A stretch of DNA of 64,000 bases from Archivesica marissinica. Taxonomy: Eukaryota; Mollusca; Bivalvia; Venerida; Vesicomyidae. Below the pieces are notes generated by a model, which did no database searches, had not been told where the DNA came from, and saw nothing but the letters and a program-made list of their open reading frames with translations. Positions 54,727 to 64,000 of this stretch are shown in pieces. How positions within the stretch are numbered: the stretch's first letter is position 1; each line of letters opens with the position of its first letter. The DNA lies in contig CM026403.1 in NCBI GenBank assembly GCA_014843695.1, forward strand, positions 3,596,150-3,660,149, given 5' to 3'. Both the position numbers and the translations under genes were made by a program.

Positions 54727-55333
54727 TAATGGATTCCAATTTGATTACTGTCAACAACAATATACGAATCAAAACATTAATCGACACGGATGCAAGCATT
54801 TCTTGTATATCAAAGTCTCTGTTTCAAAAGATACATAAATCAAGTCTCACCCCCTTATTGCTACCCCGTCTGCATTTAATAATGCATACGGAGTAGGCGG
54901 TGAAATCCTCCGGGTCCAAGGTTGTGTACTATTCAATATTGACATTGAAGGTATAATAATGCCGCATACATTCCATGTATTCGATCGCATCCACCATTCA
55001 CTAATCTTGGGAATGGATTTTCTCAAGAACAATAAGTGTAGCATTTGTTTAGATACATCCACTCCTCTAACGACTTCTATAAATGGCAAACCTGTGATTG
55101 CTTCACTACAGACCATGTCACACCCTGCGTTTGACATAGGTATTGCCAGGTGGACAGGTGATGTAACCATCCGACCATTTTCTGCTGCATTAGTCCCCGT
55201 GAGAGTATCCAGGGTACCAAACAATGGCTCGCCTAGTCTGCTTGAACCAGTAGCAACTCTTTCATCTAACCACTATCTAGCAGGAGCAAGTTCTATAAAC
55301 ATTCAAATGTATGTGCTTAATGAAGATTGTTAA
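54727..55333 (+). pseudogene. Ty3/gypsy protease region, frameshifted, catalytic motif altered
   Basis: The flap-less start TLIDTDASISCIS (codons 54783-54791 for D-T-D) stands where retropepsins have DTG. Glycine-to-aspartate here should abolish activity. A frame change near 54860-54890 leads to a segment with FDRIHHSLILGMDFLKNN, the typical ILGxDFL strand at the end of retropepsins. The remainder to the stop at 55333 is a linker of unknown function. Confidence 0.85.
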
Positions 55334-55439
55334 TCCCATGCCCAGTCCTACAACCATATATCGTTCACAAATGCTAGGCAAATTTCCCCCGTCACAGATA
55401 TACACCATCTTAGCAATGAAACCGACACTCCTATCATAA

Positions 55440-56500
55440 ATGCAATGCACACCGACGCAAAAACCGATGATGAACTTATTCAGATGGCCAAAAATCTGGG
55501 TATTGATGCTCAAAATTGCAAATTTATCTACCGAGCAAAAGCGAAAGCTTATGATATTCCTGGGCTGTAATCACGATGTATTTACAAAGTCCAGCAGCGA
55601 CATCGGATGTACAAACGTATACGAACATCACATTGAGACTGGTGATAACCCCCCTACCGTCAACGCCCTTACCGCCAAACCCCTGCAGGTCAGAACATTA
55701 GTGATGAACATACCGCACAAATGCTTTCGGATGACATTATCGTAGAGTCTGCTAGTACCTGTCTATAATGCACCGATTGTAATGGTGAAGAATAAGAATG
55801 GTGAAATGCGTTTCACTGTTGACTTTCGTGGCCTTAATGCTAGATCACAGCCCATCCATTTCCCGATCCCAGATCTGCAAGGTGCTCTCGATAGTGTAGG
55901 CACATCTAACTCAAAAATCCTCTCAACAATGGACCTTAAATCCAGTTTCACCAAATACCACTTACGCCAGAATTGGCTCACAAAACTACATTCGTCACTC
56001 ACGACAATTCATGCCATTTTACTCGGGTCCCATTCGGAATAACAGCCGGGCCAATGTGTTTCCAAATGGTCATGTCGAAGGTCCTGCGATGTATTAATTT
56101 CAAATACGCCTTGGTCTTTATAGACGATATTCTCCGTCACAGCCCAAATACACACATTGCCCACCTGTCTAACATTTTCACTCGTCTAAGGGAAGCTAAT
56201 CTTAAGTTAAATCCAAAGAAATGTTTCTTTGCCATGAAAAAGGTCAATTACTTGGGATATACATTGTCAGAAAAGGGTATTGAAGCTTCTCCAAGCAAAA
56301 TCAGTGCCATTCGTGACTATCCCCGACCGCAGACTACAAAACAATATTGTGGCTTTCTCGGACTCGCAAATGTTTACAGACGATATGTGGAAGGGTACTC
56401 CACTATAGCGCATCCCCTCTATCAACTACTCAAGAAGACAAACAAAAGCGGGACACCTGAACGTAGACATAGTAATTACATTACAGGGGATATATGTTAG
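55440..56500 (+). pseudogene. Ty3/gypsy reverse transcriptase, frameshifted
   Basis: Fragments in three frames: a pre-RT linker with STEQKRKLMIFLGCNHDVFT; fingers with RFTVDFRGLNARSQPIHFPI and STMDLKSSF; then from about 55970 the palm with RVPFGITAGPMCFQMVMSKV, the active-site FIDDIL (56117-56134) and KKCFFAMKKVNYLGYTLSEK. It continues into the connection domain (LANVYRRY) and stops at 56500. The YVDD-type box is intact in residues (FIDD) but the gene has at least two frame breaks. No integrase follows. Confidence 0.9.
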
Positions 56501-56688
56501 TCTACCAAACAGAAGAACATCTGCAGATCCAAGGCAGGATCAGAAGTCATTGATACCTCCACACTAGTACCCTCTTTGGGCGGGGTAGGATGGGCATACA
56601 TGGTCCTCTACGATACAAACACGGATCGCCCCTTCTTAGTTGTAGACTTAGACTGTTGTATATTAATGGGTCACATTGGCCAGCAGTT

Positions 56689-56855
56689 AGCCTGGGAACA
56701 GGCCTTGATATATGTTGCTTGTTCAGTCATATAAATATAGTTTAACAACGAGACCATTAATTGGGCCGTATTGAGTTTCTGATAATATCAACGTGTCATT
56801 TTGCCAGAAGTAAATTAGTGAAAAATCGACAGACTGGAACCCGGACTAGCCAGCA
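56689..56855 (+). mobile_element. Dispersed repeat family F, copy 3
   Basis: TTAGCCTGGGAACAGGCCTT, ACCATTAATTGGGCCGTATT, GAGTTTCTGATAATATCAAC and ATCGACAGACTGGAACCCGG in the same order as copies 1 and 2. It directly follows, and may interrupt, the gypsy element. Confidence 0.8.
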
Positions 56856-59060
56856 TAAATTATCTTCTCTGAGAGGTAACTGTACTCATTTGGCCTCAAA
56901 TAAAAAAGTCTACATCGTGTGGGTACACGGTGGTGTCAAACCTCATCGGATTCGGTCGCTCACTTACAGTGCCTTCTGACGGGCAGACCTTGGTAAATCC
57001 GAATATAAAAAAAGTAGTTTAAATTTTCTACAGATATTTCTTCCTTGGGTAAGGTAGGACAAGAAACAACACATTGTATATTGAGACGGACATACTAACA
57101 TGCAATCTTCCTGACTAAACCAAGGTATCAGATAAACAAAACAAACAAACACCTATAAATTGAGGTATATGGATTAAATGTATAATGCTATAACATATTT
57201 GTTTAAACATATGGCATATTAAGACAAGATTGATAAGAGACATTGACTGATATCATTTATGGTACAGTATAACTCATATCGGTGCTTTGATCCGGAACAC
57301 AGGCACTGACCCAACCAGAGCGCCTCTCTAGTCCAAGGGTGACGTACGGACCACTCTCGACCATCCATTCCATAAGGTGCCCGGGCAGGATTACTCGGAG
57401 TCTCCTGACCTCGAGCGCGCCTAATTAAGGAGGTCGGAGAAATCCTTTATTCCGCGAACTACAATGAAAGGTAAAAGTAAAATAAACATAACACATATAT
57501 ATTACAGAGATATGGCTTTTAACACATATTCTTGATAGTTTGTTGTTTTTTTAAATAATATTTTATTGCATTTTTTCATACAATACATTACATATATACA
57601 TACAATACTAAGAACAAATCAGAGATTAATATGTAGTTATATGATTGCAGTATACGATACATTTGTTTTGTCAAGGGGAAAAAAGCAAATGGGTTGGGCT
57701 ACAAGTTATAACAACATTATGTACAGCCCTCCCCGTCACTTCGAACTAAATAAACAATGTTGGATGAACAATTTCTGTAATGTATGATCTGATGTAGAAA
57801 AAGAACACATAAAATTAAGTTTCGTGGTTAATATTTGTTAATTATTATATCATATGCGGAAAAAAAAATGACACAAAGAAATGGAAAAACGTACAGTTAG
57901 TTTATGACTTGAATATGAGCTTAAGAATTAAAACTATGAGATAGTTTGTTGACTTTTTATATACACTGTGTTGTAGTTGCTGATTATGACTCATGGTCTG
58001 AGGACTCCAACATAGCAAATGGGCTCAGAAACTTAAATAGTGGACGGAAAAAACGACACTACTACATGCGTGCATTACGACATACATGTATTTAGAAAGA
58101 ACTGATGAGCAATTACACCACAAATACAATTATACATTGTATTAAATAACGTTGCTTGTATTCAGTGTAATATTACAGCCATCTCATAATTGCTTATATG
58201 TGCACGCGTGCAATAACACCTGAAAGGATTGTGATTGGTTATAGAGAGTAATCCTTATAATTTGTAAATTAAACTTTAAAGTATGCATATTTCTATTTGA
58301 ATTGGTACATAACGTCAATGGTAAGACACACTACGACTAAAAAGAAGTTTCGATGCAATTATAACACTATTGAAAACATAATTATAACGCTGTTGGTTAG
58401 TGACGTCATGACAATTTAATGACGTTATGACAATTTGCGCTGATACTTGGTGTCAAAATGAAAGTAGCAACGCTATTTATTAAATCGACCCCGCTATAGT
58501 AATGTGATAAAAAGGATCTTACACTCGTGAAGATTTAATACAATACTTTTATGAAACTCGTTTTGGACTGTTGCTATTAAGCTCGCCAAAATAAAGCTTA
58601 ATTAGGAACATCCCAAAACGAGCTTCATATGACGACATTGTTATATGGGTGACTAAAGTGTTAGCATCCGTATAGAGATTGGATGATTCAATAAAATACA
58701 TAATTCATGAACATATTGAAAACTAAGTGACCTCAAATAAATCCCTGGGGAACACCTTTAATAGTTTTAAACTAATGGCTGTTGGACTGTCCCATATTAG
58801 TTTGGAAACAGTTTGTGTAAATTACTTTATTAACGATATTTGATCGGATCTACACATACATTTGTTATAAAATGGCTGATGGTGTGTTTAGTGGAATAAT
58901 GAACCTAGATAGAAAAATCTAGATCGTAAAGATGCTTGTGGAATATTATCACAACCTGTTTCCTATTTGTTTTTGCTAATTGTTTGTAACAATTGCTCTT
59001 GTGTAACACGACATAAATTGGATTGGTGTATGTGTGCCTTTTGTTCAGAAATGTTCAGAA
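56856..59060. other. Intergenic sequence upstream of the 14-3-3 gene
   Basis: Mostly AT-rich and single-copy. A GC-richer patch at about 57290-57440 (GGTGCCCGGGCAGGATTACT and CGAGCGCGCC) differs in composition but has no feature I recognise. Open frames at 56761, 57566 and others look random. Confidence 0.45.
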
Positions 59061-59291
59061 TACAGTAAAACACTAATTAATACCACCCTTATATTAAGAC
59101 CATCCCACTTATAAGACCACTTTAGTTTAACCATATGTTATTGCTCAATTCGTTTTACATATGTATACACGTGAATACAAAACATGACACATTAAAGAAA
59201 GGCAAATTCTAGCAACATTAGTTATGGCTCTTCCCGAGTTACAGCCCTTCCAGATAAGACCACTTTTTTGAAGTCCCGTAGGTGGTCTTAT

Positions 59292-59332
<41 letters not shown>

Positions 59333-59343
59333 GTTTTACTGTA
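59061..59343. mobile_element. MITE with TACAGTAAAAC ends and internal (TA)n(GA)n
   Basis: It starts TACAGTAAAACACT and ends AGGTTTTACTGTA, an inverted repeat of about 13 bp. The interior holds ATTAAGACCATCCCACTTAT and GTAGGTGGTCTTAT, a second, internal inverted pair. A microsatellite (TA)14 followed by (GA)7 lies at about 59290-59332. Confidence 0.65.
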
Positions 59344-60343
59344 CTTGGATGTTTTGGATTTTGCCTATTTTCGTGTCAGAATCAATTCAAATAGTGTTTG
59401 CATGTTGCAATGTTAATATAAAATGATGCAATTAAGTGCAAACTTTTGATTGATCTGAGATGATGTTATTGTTATATTTTAGAATAATTTTATTTCATTA
59501 AAAAAATAATCTGAGACACACGTCTGCATCCCCGCGAGGGCTTCGACATTAGAGGAAGATAGATAGATGGACAAAAATGGCTTAATAGTAGGCAATAGTC
59601 CATATAGTTTGGTATACCACTACAACTTTCTAGAAAGTATAGGGGGCCTAGAAGCATTTTAAAATTGCCTTTTCATTTTATAAAATACCCTGTAAGACAG
59701 GTGTACCAACGTTTCGGTAGGATAAACCAGCTTTCTCAAGTTTAATCAAGTTTATTTCTGAAATATGAAAAACGGAAGTTATTATCAAGACATCGACGTT
59801 CTTTTTAGTTTTTCAAATTTATTAGTTTTACGAGGATCTCTTTGATTGACATGTTCCTGGTTTTACACAAGAAACAGGGGTTTGTTAACATAAAATCAAT
59901 TTTAGGTGGGCTTTGCTTCGGTCTTATCGCATACTGGGTCTTTAACTAGATTAATTCACAATGTCTTCTTCTTCCGTGTTAATTAAGATCCGGGATCCTA
60001 ATGGAATGTATAGAAACTCTGCAAAGTCATGGCTATGTCACACAACTAAGGCCTAACCTGAAGCAATGTGTATCCTCTACCCAGGTCGTGTGCATTGCAG
60101 TTACCGATATTTTACTTGGGCTAAACACTCCCGGGTTGGTTAGAACTTTATATATAAATTTAGAAGTGCACAAACAATTTGAGTTTCAAGATCCAACTTG
60201 TTCTGTTTTGCGGAATGATTCGTTCAATATTATGCACCGGCGGAACTACTTTTTATCTTGGCGGTCGCAGCCATTTGTAAATTCTGTGAGAGAAAGATAT
60301 TTTGTATCCATCTCAATCTTAGAAATCTGTTAAGGGTGAGAGG
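59344..60343 (+). other. Leader and upstream region of the 14-3-3 gene
   Basis: It should contain the promoter and 5' UTR. No TATA-like element at a convincing distance is seen. An open frame at 60001-60333 ends just before the 14-3-3 ATG and has no recognisable motif. Confidence 0.4.
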
Positions 60344-60413
60344 ATGGCTTCTACCGATAGAGAAGATAAGGTTTACATGGCTAAGCTTGCCGAACAAGCC
60401 GAAAGATACGATG
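60344..60413 (+). CDS. 14-3-3 protein (epsilon type), coding exon 1
   Basis: It encodes MASTDREDKVYMAKLAEQAE plus RYD and one base of the next codon. YxAKLAEQAERYD is the invariant helix A-B of 14-3-3 proteins, the dimer interface. The ATG is the first after an in-frame TAG eight codons upstream. Donor G/GTAAAA at 60414. 14-3-3 proteins are dimeric adaptors that bind phosphoserine or phosphothreonine motifs in the cytosol. The EMVE start of exon 2 marks the epsilon class. Confidence 0.93.
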
Positions 60414-60914
60414 GTAAAAAAATTTTAGCAAGAATTTTACATATTTACAAGTTTAACTAAGGGATTGGTAGATAAAATCGAGTATCACATTTGTAATGAG
60501 GAGAAATAAAGGAATCTTTATAAATGTATTGTATTTAAATGTGTGTGTAGTATTCGGGTCAAATAAACAATTATTCAATTGTAGGAGAAGGTGTACAGAA
60601 GTAGGAACTGTGTCCATGGATATCTGACAGGTGGACGCCATTTTGAATAAAGCCATTGAGTCAATAATTTGTGGCGCAGCTCCGAGTTATAATGTTACAA
60701 CAGTGGCATAGACTAATTGACCTAGCATTTCCGTCAGTTAAATATGTATGGACACTTGTGTAATTGGTTCTATCAAGTTATTTCTTGCTTCAGCCAAGAT
60801 AATTATTATATTATTGGCTTTATTCAGAACATTCCTTAATTATTTTTATGAGGGTCATTATCATTGTATCATGTATGTATGTTACATAAATGACTAACAC
60901 ATTTTCGTGATCTA

Positions 60915-61060
60915 GACACGTTTTCCTGTGTATGCTTAGCTGACCTCGGCAGGTTTAACCAGTGTTAAGCAATGTGTGCGAGTCGCCTTGCTGAATGACA
61001 CCACTTGCTTGCCCTGACCCGAGTATCGAACCCATCGATTCCAAAGCTCTGCCAAATTTT
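60915..61060 (-). mobile_element. SINE family G, copy 2 (in 14-3-3 intron 1)
   Basis: On the minus strand it has GGGTTCGATACTCGGGTCAG as B box and CAAGGCGACTCGCACACATT then AACACTGGTTAAACC in the body. The head is truncated. Confidence 0.65.
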
Positions 61061-61344
61061 ATGGTAGTTTCAGGGTACTGTGACAGGTATGTTCTAATGT
61101 CGTCGTGTAGTCTCTTTGTGCAGGATACAACCATGATGATGTACCGCATAGTACACCATATGTTTGGGATACCACTGAAAGCACCATTTCATCTCACTCC
61201 TACCAGTCTGCAGAGCTATGGCCAACGGTTTTGATACCATATGCAAGGACAATAGTGTACCAACACTTATTCAAAATCATGTACATGTAATGACATCCAT
61301 TTTGAACTTAAAGATGACCAAATTTTATATGATTCTACACTTAT

Positions 61345-61700
61345 ACTATCTCGCTTTATAGCGACGCATTAAGAGTGTTCACCTCCAGGTAATGGAGGAA
61401 TCATGCAGTCGTGTGTTCGAACCCTGACTTTGGCTTGGTTACTTTAATGGTTGACTACACAGACTCGTACTTCGGTTGGAGAGGGCTATACTCATTTGAA
61501 TTTCTGTATGAACGGTTGTTGTCTGGATTAAAAAGATATGAAGAGGACAGGAGTGTATTGTATAAGGAGACTTGTACTGTCACGCTTTATAGCGACGCAG
61601 TAGAGAGTGTTCGCCTCCAGTTAATGCAGGATGAGGCAGTTGTGCGTTCCTACCCGTACTTGGGTTTGGTTAGTTTACTACCTATATGGCACTACTTTGA
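61345..61700 (+). repeat. Two tRNA-like direct repeats about 240 bp apart
   Basis: TATAGCGACGCATTAAGAGT, then TCACCTCCAGGTAATGGAGG and GTGTTCGAACCCTGACTT (61358-61435) recurs diverged at 61600-61680. The first has a good B box. Probably a duplicated tRNA-derived SINE head in 14-3-3 intron 1. An open frame spanning the second copy (61411-61716) is not considered a gene. Confidence 0.55.
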
Positions 61701-62254
61701 TCTCACCTCGATCTAGTCTTTTGTCAGTCGTAAGCATTTTACTTCACATGAAATCTCATCCTCAACTTGGTTCAATCATCATGAAACTGCACAGCAATAA
61801 TTGGTAACTTTGGTTACGCCAAGAATGCTCAAACTTGGTCAAATGAGTGTCAAATTTCAAGTATTTTTCGTAGTTACTAGCACAAATGAATATATGTTTT
61901 GATGTTTGATTTATGGTCAAGAATAGATATTTTATCAACAACCCTATACAGTCTTCACGAAACTTTGCCAGAGTTTGTCTGACACCGGTCAGACAAATGA
62001 TTAAAATGCACTTAAACTTTCAATATATTTTGTCTGACCGAAGGATTTTTTGTCCGACATATCGGGCGGTCCTACGGATTTCGTGAAGACTGCTTATATT
62101 GTTGTTAATATATGTGTACTATAAACTTGTCCCTTTCGATATTACATGTATGCGAAGGTATGATGTTCAGCCAAATAATGGGAGAAAAGTATTATTTGTG
62201 TACTTGCATATCTTTACTCAATATCGTGATAACGCAGTGGTAGCACATTCAGCG

Positions 62255-62345
62255 CATTGATAGCGCATTTGCATTGCCTCTTCTCCCGCCCTTGTGGCGA
62301 TGGATTCCAGCAGGAATTAGGTCTAATTAATAAAATCAATTTGTA
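62255..62345 (+). mobile_element. SINE family C fragment
   Basis: GCATTGCCTCTTCTCCCGCC and GGCGATGGATTCCAGCAGGA only. Short and old. Confidence 0.65.
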
Positions 62346-62671
62346 AAACTCAAAACTGTGACATTTTCCAAAAGAAAATGTTTAGTCTCGTAATAAAGTT
62401 TATATAATATTAAAATCCATTTTATTTCTGTTATTAGTGACAAGACATATATTTTTTTTAATTATATTTACACAAAAGTGACATGCATTATTTCCAATCC
62501 TCTTCACCTAGCAGACCACTATTACATGTACTGTAAGTTTGCTCAAATGGTAAATTAAACAACATAAATATATTTATAGCCCTTTCAACTCGGGTGACTG
62601 AACGGAACCAGGGCCTTCATGTTCCTCTTGTGTCTATCTGTTGCATTATTAACACTTCCGAAATACTATTC

Positions 62672-62822
62672 ATTTTTGCCAGCAGGAAGTACCTCTGATG
62701 GTCCTAGAAATGTAGTCAGGGCCGTCAGCGAAGTTTCCACTCAACAATTGTCAGCAGGAAGTACCTCTGATGGTCCTAGAAATGTAGTCGGGGCTGTCAG
62801 CTAGGTTTCCACTCAACAATTG
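62672..62822. repeat. 76-bp direct duplication
   Basis: Two adjacent copies of AGCAGGAAGTACCTCTGATG, GTCCTAGAAATGTAGTCRGG and TTTCCACTCAACAATTG with three or so differences, within 14-3-3 intron 1. Confidence 0.85.
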
Positions 62823-62984
62823 ACTTCCATAGCAAACTTTATGCCTGTATCTGGAGAACAAAGCAAGATAGGCATATAGTTTCAATGGAACACCTATACA
62901 ACCTCTAAAATAAACCGTATCTCATGACCTTGTGGCTTACCTTTTAGGGTCCTATCAAGGTCATGCGAATATATATACCATGCT

Positions 62985-63150
62985 GAGTTCGAGTCCCACT
63001 GGAACCGTTGATTGTGCCTGTAAGCAAGGCATTTAAATTCCACGTTGCCTCTTCTCTCTCCCTCGTGGCGATGGATTATCAGGAATGAGGTCTCGAGAGT
63101 GATTTATATAAGTTGAAATAACTTGTTTCGCAATCGAGCTAAAATAAATT
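62985..63150 (+). mobile_element. SINE family C, copy 5
   Basis: GAGTTCGAGTCCCACTGGAA, AAGCAAGGCATTTAAATTCC, CTCGTGGCGATGGATTATCA and TTGTTTCGCAATCGAGCTAA. Very close to 16920-17105. It ends about 100 bp before 14-3-3 exon 2. Confidence 0.85.
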
Positions 63151-63252
63151 TGTATAGCCCTGTGTATTCGAGCGTTTGTTCTTGTGTAAATTATGTAGTG
63201 CGATTGTATCTCTTGTTTTAATTGTTACATGTATTTAATTAACATCTTGTAG

Positions 63253-63455
63253 AAATGGTTGAGGCGATGAAAGATGTTGCCAAGCTGGAGATGGAATTAT
63301 CAGTAGAAGAGAGAAACTTACTGTCAGTAGCTTACAAGAACGTGATTGGAGCGCGGCGGGCTTCGTGGAGAATACTTAGCAGCGTGGAACAGAAGGCAGT
63401 GGAGAGGAAGGATACCAAAGAAAATTTGGATATAGTGCAAAAATACAGAGAAGCT
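63253..63455 (+). CDS. 14-3-3 protein (epsilon type), coding exon 2
   Basis: It completes a glutamate and encodes [20 protein letters not shown], then [27 protein letters not shown] and a linker, ending QKYREA. K and R of [13 protein letters not shown] contribute to the phosphopeptide pocket. The acceptor is CATCTTGTAG (AG at 63251-63252), and the donor GCT/GTAAGT at 63456 is phase 0. The loop [15 protein letters not shown] after VEQK is unlike the usual epsilon sequence and may mark a divergent paralogue. The remaining two thirds lies right of the window. Confidence 0.94.
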
Positions 63456-64000
63456 GTAAGTCGCAATTTCAAATATTTTAAATTATTTTCTCTTGATGTT
63501 TGTGAACTGTTGAAAGACTCAAGAAGTGTACAGTTGCTGGTTCACCTGTTCAGTGCGTTTGGAGCAACTTCTCTGCATGGGTGAAGGAGTGGCAACCCAG
63601 ATTAATACCCCACCGGGTCTTATTTGGTTGCTATTTTTATTTGTAAATGGCGAGATTGTAGTTCGTTTTCTGGATTAAAAATTTATCCCTTGTGTTTTTT
63701 AACTTATTTGTCTTGATTTCAGACCAATATCTAAAAACGTTCAATTGTTACATTTCCCCCAGACTTTGTCTAAGATCTGCTTAGTCTACACAGTATTAGA
63801 ATCTATTAATATAGAATTAAAAGTATTGCATACCTGTCAAGACTGAAAGTATTTCTTAAAATGTAGCCTATGCCAGTCATTAAAATTAATGGAAAACAAC
63901 ACAGGATTACATTTGACAATGAAAGGCATGCTATTTATTATTGAAGGCAATCCAATGATCAATTAAAACTTCATGGTGTCACTTTATAAAAAATATATAA
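63456..64000 (+). other. Start of 14-3-3 intron 2
   Basis: AT-rich intron sequence to the window end. No next exon (expected to encode a segment around [20 protein letters not shown]) is seen. Confidence 0.6.

Larger units (their letters stand above)
53142..56688 (+). mobile_element. Truncated Ty3/gypsy retrotransposon
   Basis: Gag, protease and RT lie in canonical order. RNase H is reduced to a possible scrap at 56560-56650 and integrase and right LTR are absent. The right edge coincides with repeat F copy 3. No LTR pair was recognised. Confidence 0.85.

Noticed and set aside
59290..59332. Microsatellite as a regulatory GAGA site
   Set aside because: (GA)7 could bind GAGA-type factors, but it lies within a MITE about 1 kb from the gene start with nothing else to support a promoter role.
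60001..60333. 110-codon frame just upstream of the 14-3-3 start
   Set aside because: No recognised motif. It lies where the 5' UTR is expected and its own start context is not special.

Overview
The window looks like a piece of an animal nuclear genome, most likely a mollusc and probably a bivalve. It is AT-rich and has short, widely spaced exons with GT-AG introns and no operons. It carries many tRNA-derived SINEs, MITEs, Tc1/mariner elements, a decayed Ty3/gypsy element and a very large amount of minisatellite DNA. The mollusc call rests on overall style and on how the encoded proteins read, so the species is open. By rough addition about 26 kb of the 63 kb of known sequence is tandem array. 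There is one 1000-N placeholder gap at 35195-36194.

Three host genes are visible, all split. (1) Minus strand, about 19.4 kb down to 1.7 kb: the first five coding exons of a GGNBP2 (gametogenetin-binding protein 2) orthologue. Exons 1 and 4 are too short to stand out as open frames; they were found by reading the strand and by matching splice phases. All five exons join in phase, and the rest of the gene lies left of position 1. (2) Plus strand: two exons (30583-30759 and 36729-37274) of what I read as a DUF1647-type, glycosyltransferase-like protein. The exon or exons between them are probably in the N gap. (3) Plus strand: exons 1 and 2 of a 14-3-3 epsilon-type gene (60344-60413 and 63253-63455), continuing past the right edge.

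Layout: 1-19.4 kb is GGNBP2, with introns filled by arrays of 29, about 118, 39, 22/19, 28/38, 52 and 39 bp units plus SINEs and MITEs. 20.5-30.5 kb has more arrays and a Tc1 element with one premature stop that sits inside a 60-bp minisatellite. 30.5-37.3 kb is the DUF1647 locus, holding a mariner element whose transposase is split by a 96-bp spliceosomal-type intron. 37.3-42 kb is dense in MITEs and SINEs. 42.06-49.69 kb is one 7.6-kb array of 57-58 bp units with higher-order structure. 50-57 kb has a textbook SINE with target-site duplications and the broken gypsy element. 57-64 kb is the 14-3-3 locus.

The main themes are arrays that abut exons and repeat a splice-site-like core in every unit, and a set of TTAA-ended MITEs of almost constant length (about 246 bp) but different sequence. 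Nearly all long open frames here are by-products of tandem repeats and are not listed as genes.
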